A stretch of DNA of 64,000 bases from contig NW_003146281.1 in the NCBI RefSeq assembly GCF_000003605.2, positions 271,377 through 335,376 on the forward strand. The letters run 5' to 3'. The stretch is from Saccoglossus kowalevskii (Eukaryota > Hemichordata > Enteropneusta > Harrimaniidae). This document shows, piece by piece, positions 39,701-52,200 of this stretch. Each line of letters opens with the position of its first letter. Positions within the stretch are counted from its first letter, which is position 1. The position numbers and the translations under genes were made by a program. The notes beneath the pieces were generated by a model that saw only the letters and a program-made list of their open reading frames with translations, did no database searches and was not told the origin of the DNA.

Positions 39701-41044
39701 GAATTTATTGTGAATATGATGCGAAAAACAGAATATCTATTTTGAATTCAGAGATAATTTTAAAACATATTATACAATTATCACATCCTAATTTGAATAT
39801 CTGGAGGTGTGACGCAATATCCCATAGAATAAGCAACGTATGAAATTTCGTCTTTCACTCTCAGAGTGGGCTAATGTTTGAATGCCACGACTCTTGAATC
39901 CATTGTCCTGAGTGTCAAACTGTCGTTCAACTTGGGTAACCATACAGCGTTCTCAAACAAAATCAAGCGACAATATTCATAAGATTATTGTAATTATTGA
40001 GTGGCCTCTTAAGGATCAGAAATGTCTCCTTCACGAATCTGAAAAACTCTTTATGTTAACACTCATGTCATGCTGTCCATGTTACAACTATCACGTGTAT
40101 CCTGAAAATACTGTGTCTAAATCTGTCCAACAAATATAAGTATGATTTTAAATCATATCTATGCACAAATTGCTGTATCAGATGCTAAAACTCCAACACG
40201 CCAATAATCACCATCAATTTTTAAACAACGCTTTTATTATTACTACGGATTGTTCGGGGTTTACTGACCGACTAACTCGTTGGCGTACTGAAATGGCATA
40301 ACTTATTAACGAAAGCAAATGTTTGGAATCATGATTTATAATTGATTTTTCCTACACCGTAGCTTTATTAGTTGACATAGTATTACATGTCGTATTTATG
40401 GAAAATTTCCCTTGTGGTTGGATGGTACATCGCCATAAACATTCCCTATGTGGCGACCCCCCACCGATGGTGACCCCGCCCACCCCCACCGATGGTGACC
40501 CTCACCGATGCTAATTATATTTCAGTACAGTGATGCAACTATTGTGTTTCTTCCAATTATTTGTGTAGTTTATAACAAATCGAGAAGACACCTCATATAA
40601 TACCTACGACTAACACAAAATGATGTAGTTTTATACACTACTACGCGTTATGATCATATCATCTGGGTGCCTACAGCAATACAGTATTCACAATGAAACC
40701 ACTATCTACCCCATCGCTTCTGATATAGTTCCGGTCGCAGACAGAGATATGGTATTGTTATTAAAAGACATTTCTATCAGAAAAATATCAGAATAAGGGG
40801 CAACATCCTTCGTATTTTGTACAAATGAACAGACTCTGATTTTAATTATGATAAGAGACTATTCACATCTGTGGCTGGCATACGCACACTCTATCCAGAA
40901 TAAGAGTTGAATACCCGGTATCTCAGTATAGTCGTTTTCATTTACCGCAATGTATCATGGGTGAAGGCAAACTGACAGACGAAGGGTAATACATGTAAGT
41001 TCAAAATGTATTAAATGGCCTCGCGAGTCTGGTGCAGATTTGAG

Positions 41045-41230
41045 TACTGTTAATAGGTTAATTATTCACTGGGTATTAATTTTGCTTATTTCGCTGAATG
41101 GAAATTTAGCATAGAACACATTATCTAAATGATAAAACAGTGAATTTAAAATCCACTGAATATGCCTGAAATCATGGTCACGGTAAATCAGAGAAATTTA
41201 AACCCAGTGAAAATTAGTCATTTTACAGTA
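41045..41230. mobile_element. MITE-like element, TACTG family, second copy
   Basis: The left end TACTGTTAATAGGTTAATTA and the reverse complement of the right end, TACTGTAAAATGACTAATTT, are similar. Both continue into TTCACTGGGTxTxAATTT, giving inverted repeats of about 40 bp around 186 bp with no coding capacity. It lies about 200 bases upstream, in + coordinates, of the exon at 41432. Confidence 0.6.
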
Positions 41231-41431
41231 TTTTAATATGTGCAAAATTATTGGTAATTTGCCACCATCTTGACTCGCTGAATTTGTGGGGATCAGTGAT
41301 GACCCAGTCCCTAGAAACCCCTAGAAACACGTAAAATGACCGCCATCTTGTCGTTACGTTTAAAAACCCACCTGTGTATTATAGTAAGGCTGTATATGTC
41401 TCGTGCAAATACAACTATTATAAATTCTTAC

Positions 41432-41500
41432 CTGGTCGAATATGTGAATGCGAGGATTCCATAGTCGGTTTGGGTACTTGTGGAATGGAGGCCTGATAAC
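41432..41500 (-). CDS. ERG: ERG/FLI1-type gene copy 2, linker exon
   Basis: This is a 69-nt exon with acceptor TTGATTGTTTCCAG and strong donor CAG|GTAAGA, phase 1 at both ends. After the split first codon it encodes YQASIPQVPKPTM then ESSHSHIRP, and the last G completes the Asp of DPYQ in the next exon. It matches in position and length the variable linker of FLI1 that ends in QRPQP-DPYQ. Joined to the exon at 48162 the split codon reads Ser. Sequence conservation in this linker is low in the family, so the call rests on splice sites, phase and context. Confidence 0.82.
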
Positions 41501-41553
41501 CTGGAAACAATCAAATGTTTATGATTATAGTCATAATTTATTACTGTATCTAG

Positions 41554-41694
<141 letters not shown>

Positions 41695-44388
41695 TTGATT
41701 GATTCATTTGCTCAAGTAACTCGTTTGATTATCTCTAATATTATCATACATCTTATAATTGACCAATTCACGGAATTGTCGTATCGACCAAATTTTTGCT
41801 GCGCGACAACTATACGATGAAAAAATCCATAACTTGCTTTCGAACAATGTTCCATACCTCAACTTATCAGTCTAATGCATTTAAAAAAGACAGGAAAGAT
41901 GCGTGAATTTTCGATAAATTTGACTCGGCGGGAAAATTGTAGCGAACGACATGAAGCTATTATCCCATCAGTATGGCGCCACAGCGAGTTGCATCGGAAA
42001 CATGAGCGTGGTTTCGGAAGCAAGACAGGATGATAACATAGTGATCCGGAAATACAACGACTAGATCCAGGGTAAAGTAAGAAATGTATGCACACTAATT
42101 TGCTTCAAGAAATTACTCTTCACTGGAATTCACAAATCTGACTTTAATTTGACATAAAATCAAAAATGTCAGGCAAAACGTCTATTCGAAACTATTAAGT
42201 GTGCGAGTCGTCACCAGTGTAGGGTCGCAATAATCCTGATCCAAATCATCATAAGCTTGTCAGCGCATTAGTAGTGTCTAGATCACGCAATATTGATTAC
42301 ATTTTAGTGAGGACGATACACCAAAAGCGGTTACACTGAATAAATCGGCATTTTTTCTGCCCAAAATAAGTATTGACATTCGTAATTACATATTTCAATA
42401 ACATTTTTTGCCTGTCGTAGAAGAAGGAGTGTATAAATGAATACATACATATCAATGTTATCAAAACATCATCGAATTGTTCTTGTCGGCAGCCAAAGGT
42501 CGTGTAAAACAATTCCATTAAACTAACTATCACGTGACCTTTAGGCGGGAAATCGGATAATGGGATTACGGCATACTCTCAGAAAGTTGAAGATAAAACG
42601 ATTTTGGCGGATTTTGCAATTAAAGGATGATACACTTACATGGCAGGTACTCTTTTTGACAAAAATCCGACGACAACACTAGTCATTAACCTTATTGATC
42701 TCAAAGGTTTTGTGGCGCAGACGACATCACAAATTAAAGTTTCCCACCGAAAGATTATCGGATACTGGTAGTACATTTTAGTAACCGTTTCAGTGAAACA
42801 ATCATTCATGGCCACCAACAACGTTAACCGAAACGGAACGTGTTGTGGCAGACGACACATGATAAATGCTGAGAAATGACCGTCATCTTACTGAGTAAAT
42901 GTTCACCGAATTCATAACCTCTGATTTGTGCACCATTGGCATTATTGGTAGATGTAATAAAACATAATGGTTGCACAATTATACTCATTTGATATCTCAA
43001 CGGACTTTCACACGGTGAGCAGTAAAGTGAATTTGACTTTCTAACGCGTTATCTTTTTTTATAACTGTTAGCTTGTACATGAAATATTTGTGTAGAGTCT
43101 AAGATGTGGTCAGTGTTAGATAACCAATAAAGGAGTCTCTCCTTCAGAAAAAAAACGCAACGAAAACAATCACGATACTCGATAAAACGTTGGATTTAAT
43201 TCCTGTTTTAATCCATTAAAATATCTACCCTCCGAGATCACTATAATGGAGTCGAGTTTGTGAGTAAACCGCGATGTTGGACATTAACGTTCAGGGGGTA
43301 TCACCACGTGGCGGTTCGCCGTGGTTGGTTACTAACACGATATAGATGACCCTTTCCCAAAATTTGATGACAAGTCTATATTTTCCATTTAGCTAAATAA
43401 CCCAATTGCAACATACTCCTAAAGGAAATACAATTAGGAGACAATAAAGTACATTGTTACCAAATGTTGGCGTTTATCTGCGGTGTCCTAAGGGAGATGC
43501 CGGACAGCGTTTCCATTACCATTCCCATATGGCCCTCGGTATTACCCGTCGCCGCAGTCTAAATGCACCGAACCCCCTAACTTAATGACAATAGTATATG
43601 TTGGCACGTTATCGAGTTATCGTTTTCAATTAGGGACCATAAACTGATTGCATTGAGCATGCGCCACAAATAATACATGGTTTTTTTGGGACTGCGAACA
43701 CACATGCCAGGAAATATTTATTATGTTGCTGTATTTTTCCGTAATAATTTCTCAGCAATGATTTTGTCGCACTTTGAAAACTTAATAATAATCCGAAATA
43801 GAATATAGTTGACATAAAATTTGACTTTCTCTGTAAACAGTCAAAACGCATCAGTGAATTTCAGAAAAAAATGTTGCTTTTTATTAATTTGCGTTTAAGT
43901 TGCATAAGAAACCTGCACCGAGGTGACTGTGTTGTAGACACCGATTTGCATTATTTATGATGTAAGTTATTTGTCAGGGTTTGAATGACATATTTTCGGG
44001 AGGGAACTACCGTTGTAAAATCTGAAAATATGTATTCATCTTTGACTTTATTCCCTGTGATTCCCAAAAATCGCTTAAATTCGATTTCAATGACCCGCAG
44101 GTGGAAAGCGGTAGCTTCGCCTGTTTTTGTTGTATTTTTTTTTGTCTTCTTCCCTGTTTACATCGCGAAGCAAATATTCTTTTAATGAATGAGGCGTTAT
44201 TATACCATTCACATGGTTTGCCCAAAGACAAATTACTAGTTGTGGGTTACTAGTGTGTGCACTGTATTTTTCGATTACGTCACCAACGCTCGACGTTTGT
44301 TCACGAAGTGATATAGTCACCAACTTATGCATACGCAGATTACATCCAAGCGATTTTACTCTCGTGGTATTTGAAATCTAACATTTAC

Positions 44389-44435
44389 CTGTTACTTCCT
44401 GGTGAGGATTATTGTAGTGATAATAACGAGATTGG
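44389..44435 (-). CDS. Candidate 47-nt alternative exon of gene copy 2
   Basis: A strong acceptor (CACTTTTTCATCCTCGTTCGTAG) and a CAG|GTAAAT donor enclose 47 bases. In one frame they read QSRYYHYNNPHQEVT and would join the next exon (41500) correctly. But if spliced after the exon at 48162 the frame meets TAA inside it, because 47 is not a multiple of 3. It could be a poison cassette exon, an exon used with a different upstream partner, or a chance splice pair. Skipping it restores the full frame. Confidence 0.35.
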
Positions 44436-45099
44436 CTACGAACGAGGATGAAAAAGTGACAGAGTTGATGGCGTACTCAGACAACATGCAACATGACACT
44501 GGAAGCAGTATACAGTATATTCTAACAAAACATTGCTGTTACATTGAAGCAAAGACTATAGAGAAGATAGTCTTTGATTGAAGTTACTGTGGACTCTATT
44601 GTAACTTCTATACTACAACTGGCAATAATGTATTTTATTCACATAGTTAGGGGGTCCTCTCTCCAGGCCATTTTTATGTCAGGTTAATTAGCTCGCATTG
44701 GTTTTATTTTCTAACATCTATAATGTTTTCAGCTGGATATCACCAGGGGAGTGTACTTTCCATAATCTTCTGTATACCCTTAAACCTTAGTAAATACAAC
44801 TGATTGATATGGCTTCCATGATCTGCTAGAATTTATAACTGAGAATAATTTTTATATTTAATGGCGAAATATATTAAAATATACTACTGATATTTCACTA
44901 ATGCGAGGACTAGGTACCAATAAATAAGGCGCTATATTTTGCGTTGCAATACGCATGTTGTGTGTGCTGGGCTACACTGTTTGTGTTGTGTAACTTTTCT
45001 ATAGTGTGTGTTGTGGGTGTGCCGCTGTGCTGTTGTATTTATTGTATTTTGTTGGGTTTACGAATCGTGCTGTTACATGACACTGTGCTCAATTGCATT

Positions 45100-45155
45100 A
45101 TGTTGCGATGAGTTGCGATGCGTTGCGTTTTGTTGCGTGGCGTTGCGTTTCTTTT
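45100..45155. repeat. GTTGCG-type short repeat
   Basis: GTTGCGATGAGTTGCGATGC and further GTTGCG units follow a 150-base GT-rich stretch. This is a low-complexity tract with no other feature. Confidence 0.7.
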
Positions 45156-45434
45156 ATTTGCATATCTAAATAATTTTGTGCTTTCTGTTTGAAAATGACT
45201 AATTTCACAACATCATTTACTGGTCAGTAAACAGCTTTCTATCCAATGAAATCATGTCTTTTTTCTGCGATGCAACATACTCATTTAAATGATTTCCTTT
45301 TCTATTGAATTTGTTTTTCAATAGAATACATATTTGCCCAGAAACGAAAAAACTGAAACGAAATTACTGAATAATCGGGAACTTTTCAAATATATTTTAT
45401 ATCAACTTGTGGTTTGATGCAACTGATTCATGCT

Positions 45435-45972
45435 CCGGCGTGTTGTATTTCAGGTTTCCAGAATGTTGTATTTCAGGTTTCCAGAGTGTTGTATTTCAGG
45501 TTTCCAGAGTGTTGTATTTCAGGTTTCCGAAGTGTTGTATTTCATGCTTCTAGAGTGTTGTATTTCATGTTTCCGAAGTGTTGTATTTCATATTTCCAGA
45601 GTGTTGTATTTCATATTTCAAAAGTGTTGTATTTCAGGTTTCCAGAGTGTTGTATTTCATATTTCAAAAGTGTTGTATTTCAGGTTTCCGGCGTGTTGTA
45701 TTTCAGGTTTCCAAAGTGTTGTATTTCATGCTTATACGTTCTAGAGTGTTGTATTTTATGTTTCCGAAGTGTTGTATTTCAGGTTACTAGAGTGTTGTAT
45801 TTCAGGTTTCCGAAGTGTTGTATTTCAGGTTTCCAGAGTGTTGTAGTTCATATTTCCAGAATGTTGTATTTCATGTTTCAAAAGTGTTGTATTTCAGGTT
45901 TCCAGAGTGATGTATTTCATGTTTCCAAAGTGTTGTATTTCTTGCTTCCATTGCGACATATTTCATGTTTTC
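45435..45972. repeat. 23-bp minisatellite, about 23 copies
   Basis: The unit is GTGTTGTATTTCA then GGTTTCCAGA, with variants CATATTTC and CATGCTTC. Most units are 23 bp, one carries an insertion near 45735, and the last units are degenerate. Open frames here (CCISGFQSVVF-type peptides) are by-products of the array. Confidence 0.95.
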
Positions 45973-47358
45973 AGATATTTTTTCTTTTTTTGTAATTATT
46001 ATACATATTAAATGTTTCAGTTTTCTGAAATGTATTTTAACGGACTGCCGAACATAAACATATATACGTTACGTGGAGGGGTGCGGGCAGCAAGATAGGG
46101 ATGCACCAATGGACATATTGTGGCGGAGAACAAACGTTATCCCTGAATCATTAAATAAAAGCTTGAGAAAGCACGTCAAAAATGCGATAATAAATCCACC
46201 CTTTCTCTCCAATATTCAACCCTTATACACATAGAAGAACTTGTTTTATTTAATTCTGTTTGTGTTCAGAGAGAAAAAGAAGGTAGATGTATAAACAAAG
46301 TTTTGCTGTAATGAAATTTGAAGGAACGCAATCTTCCATCACTGCTTGCTGTGAATATATCACCCCCCCCCCACCCATGACGTATACATGTTTACCAACC
46401 TTTTAATATAAAGCTCGGAATAATTTCTCACAATCGGATTTTCTGCATTTCCCATATCAACTCGCCAAAAGTCATGGTGGCTTACTACTCACAATGCGCC
46501 GCGATATCGACTAACAGAAAGTCATTTCTGTCGTGTCGACTGCAGGGTTACGGTGTCTGACCGACAATATGCGTTGATATCATCCGGAGAAATTCTACAC
46601 AGCGGGTAATGATAGTGTGTGGGGGGAGACGTGAAAGGAGGAACACTCGGAGCTAGTTGAACATATTTCGAAGGACGAAAATTGTCACAAAAGTGGAAAT
46701 CTTTTTAACAGTTTCATGGTACGACACACAGGCTCGATGGGGTCGCCATTGACAACAACGAAGTACAATAATGACCGTTATTATGGATATAATATTGTTA
46801 CCATCGAACGAACGTTAAAAATCATATCCCCCGTCGTGGCTTTGACGAAGCGCTTCTGACTTAGCACGATTTATTTCCGACCGGCTTTACACGATTCGTC
46901 TGTTTCACCCACGATTATACCCGTATAGTGATTAGAGTAGTTGACTTCGCTGAGTGAAGTGGCGCTGTACTGACTGCACGGTTACTAATAAATGCCACGA
47001 TGCATGTCGATGTCGATGCTACATAATTTGACTGAAGCGCGTTTTAGCTTGATAACCCTTGGCGCCAGTTGCGACTATTTCTTTAATTTACCATTCACGT
47101 TCGATATCCCAACCCAACGAAGATTATCTTTGGTGTTAAATGCAATTGTAATAACGTAAAAGAAGAATGAAGTGCGTCGTTACTACCAATAACAATAACA
47201 TGTAGCGATAAAAGCTGCAGCCGTTCGCTTTCAGTGAGAGACAAGACTACAATCTACGAAAACACTCACTAGCATTAACTTTTTTTTTTACAAAGACCAC
47301 AATAAAATATATTACGACACAGATTTGTGTTGACCGAGTTTTAGCGGAGCATGTATCA

Positions 47359-47625
47359 TTACAGCAGCTCGCGAAGTGGTTGGCGCGGCAGTGCACCGCG
47401 AACCAAACACACCCCGACTTTCTCCACTGCATCTTTGGCCAGCCACAGGCACAAGCCGTTTCGCATACGCCAATCTTTCTCAGCTACCCATCCTCCCCCT
47501 TTACTTTGACAATTATCAAATATGTATTTACTAAAACAGGACATCAGCAGTGAAGTAACGTGTTCCTCTTCAAGTTGGTCGTCTAAGCACTGTACCACAT
47601 ACTTCTTGGCTGGCGGACTGCATTT
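47359..47625 (-). CDS. Unrecognised coding-like block, possible terminal exon or gene fragment
   Basis: An open frame of 88 residues with balanced, protein-like composition runs to TAA. It begins KCSPPAKKYVVQCL, continues DDQLEEEHVTSLLMSC, then GGGWVAEKDWRMRNGLCLW and LAKDAVEKVGVCLVRGALP, and ends RQPLRELL. A CTGCCGTTCAG acceptor at 47628-47627 lies just before it and no ATG starts it, so it would be a last exon or a retrocopy fragment. AATAAA at 46875-46870 could serve as its polyadenylation signal. It is more GC-rich than its surroundings. I do not recognise the family and found no upstream partner exon. It lies inside an intron of the ETS gene, on the same strand. Confidence 0.35.
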   Translation of the reverse strand, partial: KCSPPAKKYVVQCLDDQLEEEHVTSLLMSCFSKYIFDNCQSKGGGWVAEKDWRMRNGLCLWLAKDAVEKVGVCLVRGALPRQPLRELL

Positions 47626-48161
47626 ACTGAACGGCAGCGCGAATTACACTCAAACTAAGAAATACAATTTTAGCGAAAGACACTGACCTAATCAATCGGG
47701 TATTATTGAGTTCCATATTTGCCCTTGAATTGAGATTTGTGTGTCATATTTTGAGAATATTCTGATATCAAGCCGTATAAATATCAAATATATGTTTGGA
47801 TGTGAGACGAGTCTCTTTAAAAACAAGAAAGTAGAATATTGCGTTTTCCATTTCCCCCGAATTTGTATATTTTCTGACAAATTGAAGGCATTTAAAAAAA
47901 AAATAATCCAATCTTCCAACACTTAGAAGAAAGCGGTTATCTTCCAATAGTCATTCAATAACATAAGATACAAATACTAAAAACAAATATGAATACCGGT
48001 AAACTAATGACGCAAAAAATGTTTGTGTATTCTCGACATTTTTTACTTATTTGTTCAGATAGGTTCACAAATTCTTAAAACACTATGGACCTGTTGGCGA
48101 CATGTCTTATGTTTTAAAATTGATGTTTAGATATATATGGCTGATATAGTGATGGACTTAC

Positions 48162-48236
48162 TTTTTTGTTGTGATGACGTAGATCCACCCCATGCGACTT
48201 GACGTTCTCGCATCAAACACTCATATGACGATTCGG
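48162..48236 (-). CDS. ERG: ERG/FLI1-type gene copy 2, linker exon with SYECL / AWGG motif
   Basis: This is a 75-nt exon. It has a long T-rich acceptor (TTTTCATTTTTTTTTGAAG) and a consensus donor (A|GTAAGT). Only the phase-1 frame is open; the other two stop. It encodes ESSYECLMRERQVAWGG then STSSQQK. In FLI1 the segment after the PNT domain reads DPSYDSVRRGAWGNN, which aligns with this stretch, so the exon marks the start of the post-PNT linker. Splicing directly to 41500 keeps the frame. Confidence 0.85.
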
Positions 48237-49119
48237 CTTCAAAAAAAAATGAAAACAAGAAAAATCAATAAAACATGAAATAAAACAAAACATTCTATAC
48301 TTTCTCAGGCCAATCTAAAATATTGGAATGTTGGCGAACGCTGAGTGGAATATAAACATAATACCAACATTCTAAGAAATAACACAAATCCAGCCTGAGT
48401 ATTTAAATTGAAACTACTAGGCAAACGATTATTAAAAATGTATTTTTGTTACAAGAGCAACGGAACAAAATGATACTTTTAAATCTGCAGTTTTCATTTC
48501 TACACTAACTGCGATTCATTCAATGTTTCGTTGTGTATGTGTTATCCCCTCAGTCGTGCATCTCGTGGTTTTCATATACGATATACCGCCACCACACCGT
48601 AGTAATGTGCCATCGTCTGTTAAGCACACTGACCGAAGTGCGCGTTAAAGTGATACGGTATACACCGAAGGGACGATATTCAGAACGATTTATTCCAAAA
48701 TATTTGCCACAAATGCCCCAAGCTGGTAAGATTGTAAATATTGTAAAATATTCATATATAATAGTGTACCACATTCCAAATCGGGAATTTTGAATATATA
48801 CTAAATAAGAAAATGATATTGCCAATTCTTTTTTCATTTTTACAAAAATCTTCTGTTGTTCAAAGTTGACAAAAACAATTCTATAGATTTTAAGTGAATA
48901 GAGCAAAACATAACATGAAAAAATGACGGAGATGGTAGTTATGTGTGCCTTGCACTAAATTTGATACCCAACAACGTCTTTTCAGACTGGCAGGAAGTAT
49001 TTGTCGAACATTCTGACAAAAAACTTATATAAACGAAAGTTTGAAAAATATAATTGTATTTGATCGTTTACTTTCTTTCGTAAATCTCACGGTTGTCATA
49101 ACAACAAAAATGTAAATAC

Positions 49120-49189
49120 CTGTAGGGGTAAGAAACATCGGACAGGCGAATTTGCAACTGCTATTGGCGCAGTCGGTCTGGGACGACAT
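49120..49189 (-). CDS. ERG: Probable first coding exon of gene copy 2 (alternative, PNT-less start)
   Basis: From ATG at 49189-49187 the frame gives MSSQTDCANSSCKFACP then MFLTPT and ends in phase 1 at a CAG|GTATTT donor; the split codon joined to 48236 reads Ala. An in-frame TAG lies 31 codons upstream (49282-49280) with no other ATG between, which favours this start. The block around 49160-49290 is unusually CpG-dense, as expected of a promoter or first exon. One other - strand frame is open here but would hit a stop after splicing to 48236. The N-terminal peptide has no match I recognise, and the + strand is also open, so the exon is less certain than the ones downstream. Confidence 0.5.
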
Positions 49190-49290
49190 CTGCTTACAGG
49201 ACCTCGCGAAGTCGGGGACAAACGGCGGCGCCGGTGATCTTCCGTGGGACTCCGTCTTGGCTGACTGGAAAATTGACTGCTACGTGAATT
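49160..49290 (-). promoter_or_regulatory. CpG-dense patch, possible promoter and 5' exon
   Basis: At least a dozen CpG dinucleotides lie in about 120 bases (for example GGCGGCGCCGG), against a CpG-poor, AT-rich background. It overlaps the predicted ATG of the PNT-less form. No TATA box was seen upstream. Confidence 0.4.
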
Positions 49291-52200
49291 GTTTCCGAGC
49301 CGAGGTGTTTCCTTTTTTTCAGATAAGAGGTTATTTGTGGCTTCACCGAAGGAACAGACGATAGATAGAGACAAAATACTGAACTAACGCAGATAAATCG
49401 AAATCTGTCGGAAGTTGGCGTCAATTGTCACTACACGATGTTGTCGGTTGGAGCGTGGTTGGGGATATGTCGTTCCGTTCACGATATTGGGCACTTTACA
49501 TCAATGAACCCAACCACTCAATTATGACAGAATGCAAGATTTGACATCAACGCTAGGGATGCAGATTTACTGACCCCCTAGCATGATGATGTTTATTTAT
49601 CCAATACAAAGCCAGTTCGATAACACTTCCTCCCTCATCTGTACCAGATCTTCATACTTCTATGTGATTTATTATTATTATGATTTTGTAATCGATTGAA
49701 CAAACGCAAGCTTAATTTGGAAGAAATCGGTGTTATTAATTGAGTATTAATCTAATTTATAAATAGAGCAAATTATAACAGATTTTCATAAAATCACGAT
49801 GATATGCTCGGAGTTGGGAAAACAACTACAACTACAATGTTGTTGACAGCGATAAAAAACATGCAGTATTCCGACGTCCGTCTTTACATACCAGTGATAC
49901 GGGTAGAAGTGAATTCCTTCACAATCTGTTCATCGATTAATGACGTCAGTGAATAGTCAAGAAATAGTTATTGGGGATTGGGTTAACGAATTAGATACTT
50001 GTACAAACTCGACAAATATAACCATTTTATATTTTTATTTTTTTATTTCGCAGAGAAAAAATACTCCTTCTTCCATCTGAGTTGTACAAATGTTCAATTT
50101 GCTGAATTATTCTGCTACAGGATAAAATTAACTTAACCGCATGAATCTGGATGTGACATGGAAATAATTCTTGTAACTTAAGGGGTTTTATAACAACCAA
50201 TCATAACTAGTCTTTTCGAAAATCTTGGTTGTTTACAGCGATGCGTGTCGTCACGTTTTGATCCCATTTACATTGACTGCAACGCGTTTCTAGCGGAGAT
50301 TCCAACATCCGCAGCGTTTCCCGTTGACGCACATTGACATTTAGTTCCGTACAAGAAATGTAACACCCAACCCAGTGAACCAAATACTGTCGGCTTATGC
50401 AGTAATTTGAGTTTAATTAACTCATTGTAACGCAAATAAAATGTCACGTTTCTCTACGTGAACATGGTCAGTTCAACTGTTAGACCATGAACATACGTTA
50501 TTTTTTGTCTTTAACTATTTTTCGCATATTTCATTCATAGGATATCAGATGGTTTCACGGATTCAAAGCCCCTAGACATTCGTGCACTGGTATATCATAT
50601 ACCCGTCATGATGTCGTGGTATTGATAACTTGGTATCGAATTATATTTCACATTATTCGATGTACCAGTAACCTAATGCTTGCGTGCACTTGTCGAGGTA
50701 AAATAAGCCATAGATGCCGCGCAACAAACACAACGCTGTATTTTCCTGGTATTTTAATTTATTTCAGGGATAGCGAACCCAAATAATCAGCATATTCAAT
50801 TTAAATTGCGCACTGTTTCGGAGTCTCTGTTTTACCCCTAAAACTGAAATATATGGGTAGAGCAAAGGTCTCATCCAAATGGCGTAGTTGCGTAACAATT
50901 GTTATAACTCAGCGTGTGGTGTCCGGTATAGACGTTGGGATACCCCACGCAATGCCTCGTTCATTGTAGTCAGGGTCGTTCAGATAGCACAATACACAAC
51001 AATACTAGTACTTACTGTGTTCAGTGTAACTGCTGTCGACCAAGGGAAAGTTACGAACACGTCGTTATTGTGTACAATGAATGGAAAAATACAATATAAC
51101 GAGGAGTAGAGCACCACTGAAGATCAACTTCATGTAATTCGATAGGCGTGCTGCCTACAACGCATATAGGTCGGGTCTGAGAACAAATTGCGGTATGTCA
51201 TTACCAAACTGGCTACAATCGACGTTACAGTGGAAGTCTTGTCACAGGGGAGACGATGTTGTCAGCGGCGTGTGCATTATCACAACTTTACACTGATTAA
51301 CGATGAAAACTAGAGCCTTGGCTGACACACACGAATACGTACACATACGTGCACGGAGATGGGTCTTGCGTTGTAATCTAACATCATCATTCACAGTTCA
51401 GATGAGCAAGCCGGCTTATAGCTTTCCGAATTTCTTTAGCGAAGTGACATGAGCTTCAGTACAATCAAGTACTACGTAATTACAAGAGGGCGGTTTATCG
51501 TTTCATTTATTAACTGTCCGTTAAACTCCTATAAAGGTTCGGGACATTATTGATACATCAAGCTAATCGCAATGCTTTCTACATAGTAAAGCGCAAAATC
51601 ACGAAAATACGATGTGGTCTGTTTGAGAATAAGTGTGACCAGTGTAAGCATGTGAGCCTTTAATTTCCCATCGGATTGGAAGATGGATAGAAGCAGATAA
51701 ATGATTTTTGATAATTCCGTGCCTTTGTAAAAAATACTTTCCTGGGTGTTGGGTGTTGAGGTCGTATTTTATACAGAATTTACAAGAGATTTCCGAGAAC
51801 TGGCAGATCTAAATATAAACTGACAATTGAAAAAAGAAATTGCTCTCAATTGATGGCATATTTATTCATTTATATCAAAAATGACCCTGTTTTCAAATAT
51901 CGCACAAATAATCAAAACGTGTTTTTTTCTACAAGAATTCAGTCGTGGTTATTATGAATGTACATGAAAACTTCTTTTGTTTTGGACGCAATCCCCGGGA
52001 TATAGGGACAGTGTTTTGGTATTGTAATCGTAATGAGCAGAACAATACTACTGGTACGTATAAACTAGTTGTCAGTATAGACTAAATCTGAAACCGTCTG
52101 ATTTTATGAGCGCTCTGACCGACATGCATGTTTTAAAACAATCGTACACGCTTATTGACAATAGTGTTTTCAGCATTCACGTCACAATTTCCAGTGCGAC

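Larger units (their letters stand above)
32460..41431. other. 9-kb intron of gene copy 2
   Basis: This lies between the DPYQ exon and the exon at 41432-41500. It contains the 23-bp array (32740-33470), the microexon candidate at 36738-36752, a short CCGATGGTGACC duplication (40457-40512) and an inverted-repeat element (41045-41230). The open frames at 35134-35442 (+) and 37371-37736 (-) have no recognisable domains or convincing splice context. Confidence 0.65.

Noticed and set aside
42636-42860. Open - strand frame ending beside a GTAAGT
   Set aside because: There is no good acceptor, the donor falls inside a stop context, and there is no resemblance to the ETS linker.
45414-45995. Cys/Phe-rich repeat frame of 193 codons
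   Set aside because: The 23-bp unit cycles through all frames, giving the same peptide in each; it is a tandem repeat artefact.
49152-49364. + strand frame over the CpG-dense patch
   Set aside because: It is antisense to the exon that splices in phase into the ETS gene chain, with no partner exons on the + strand. Kept only as a caution on the first-exon call.
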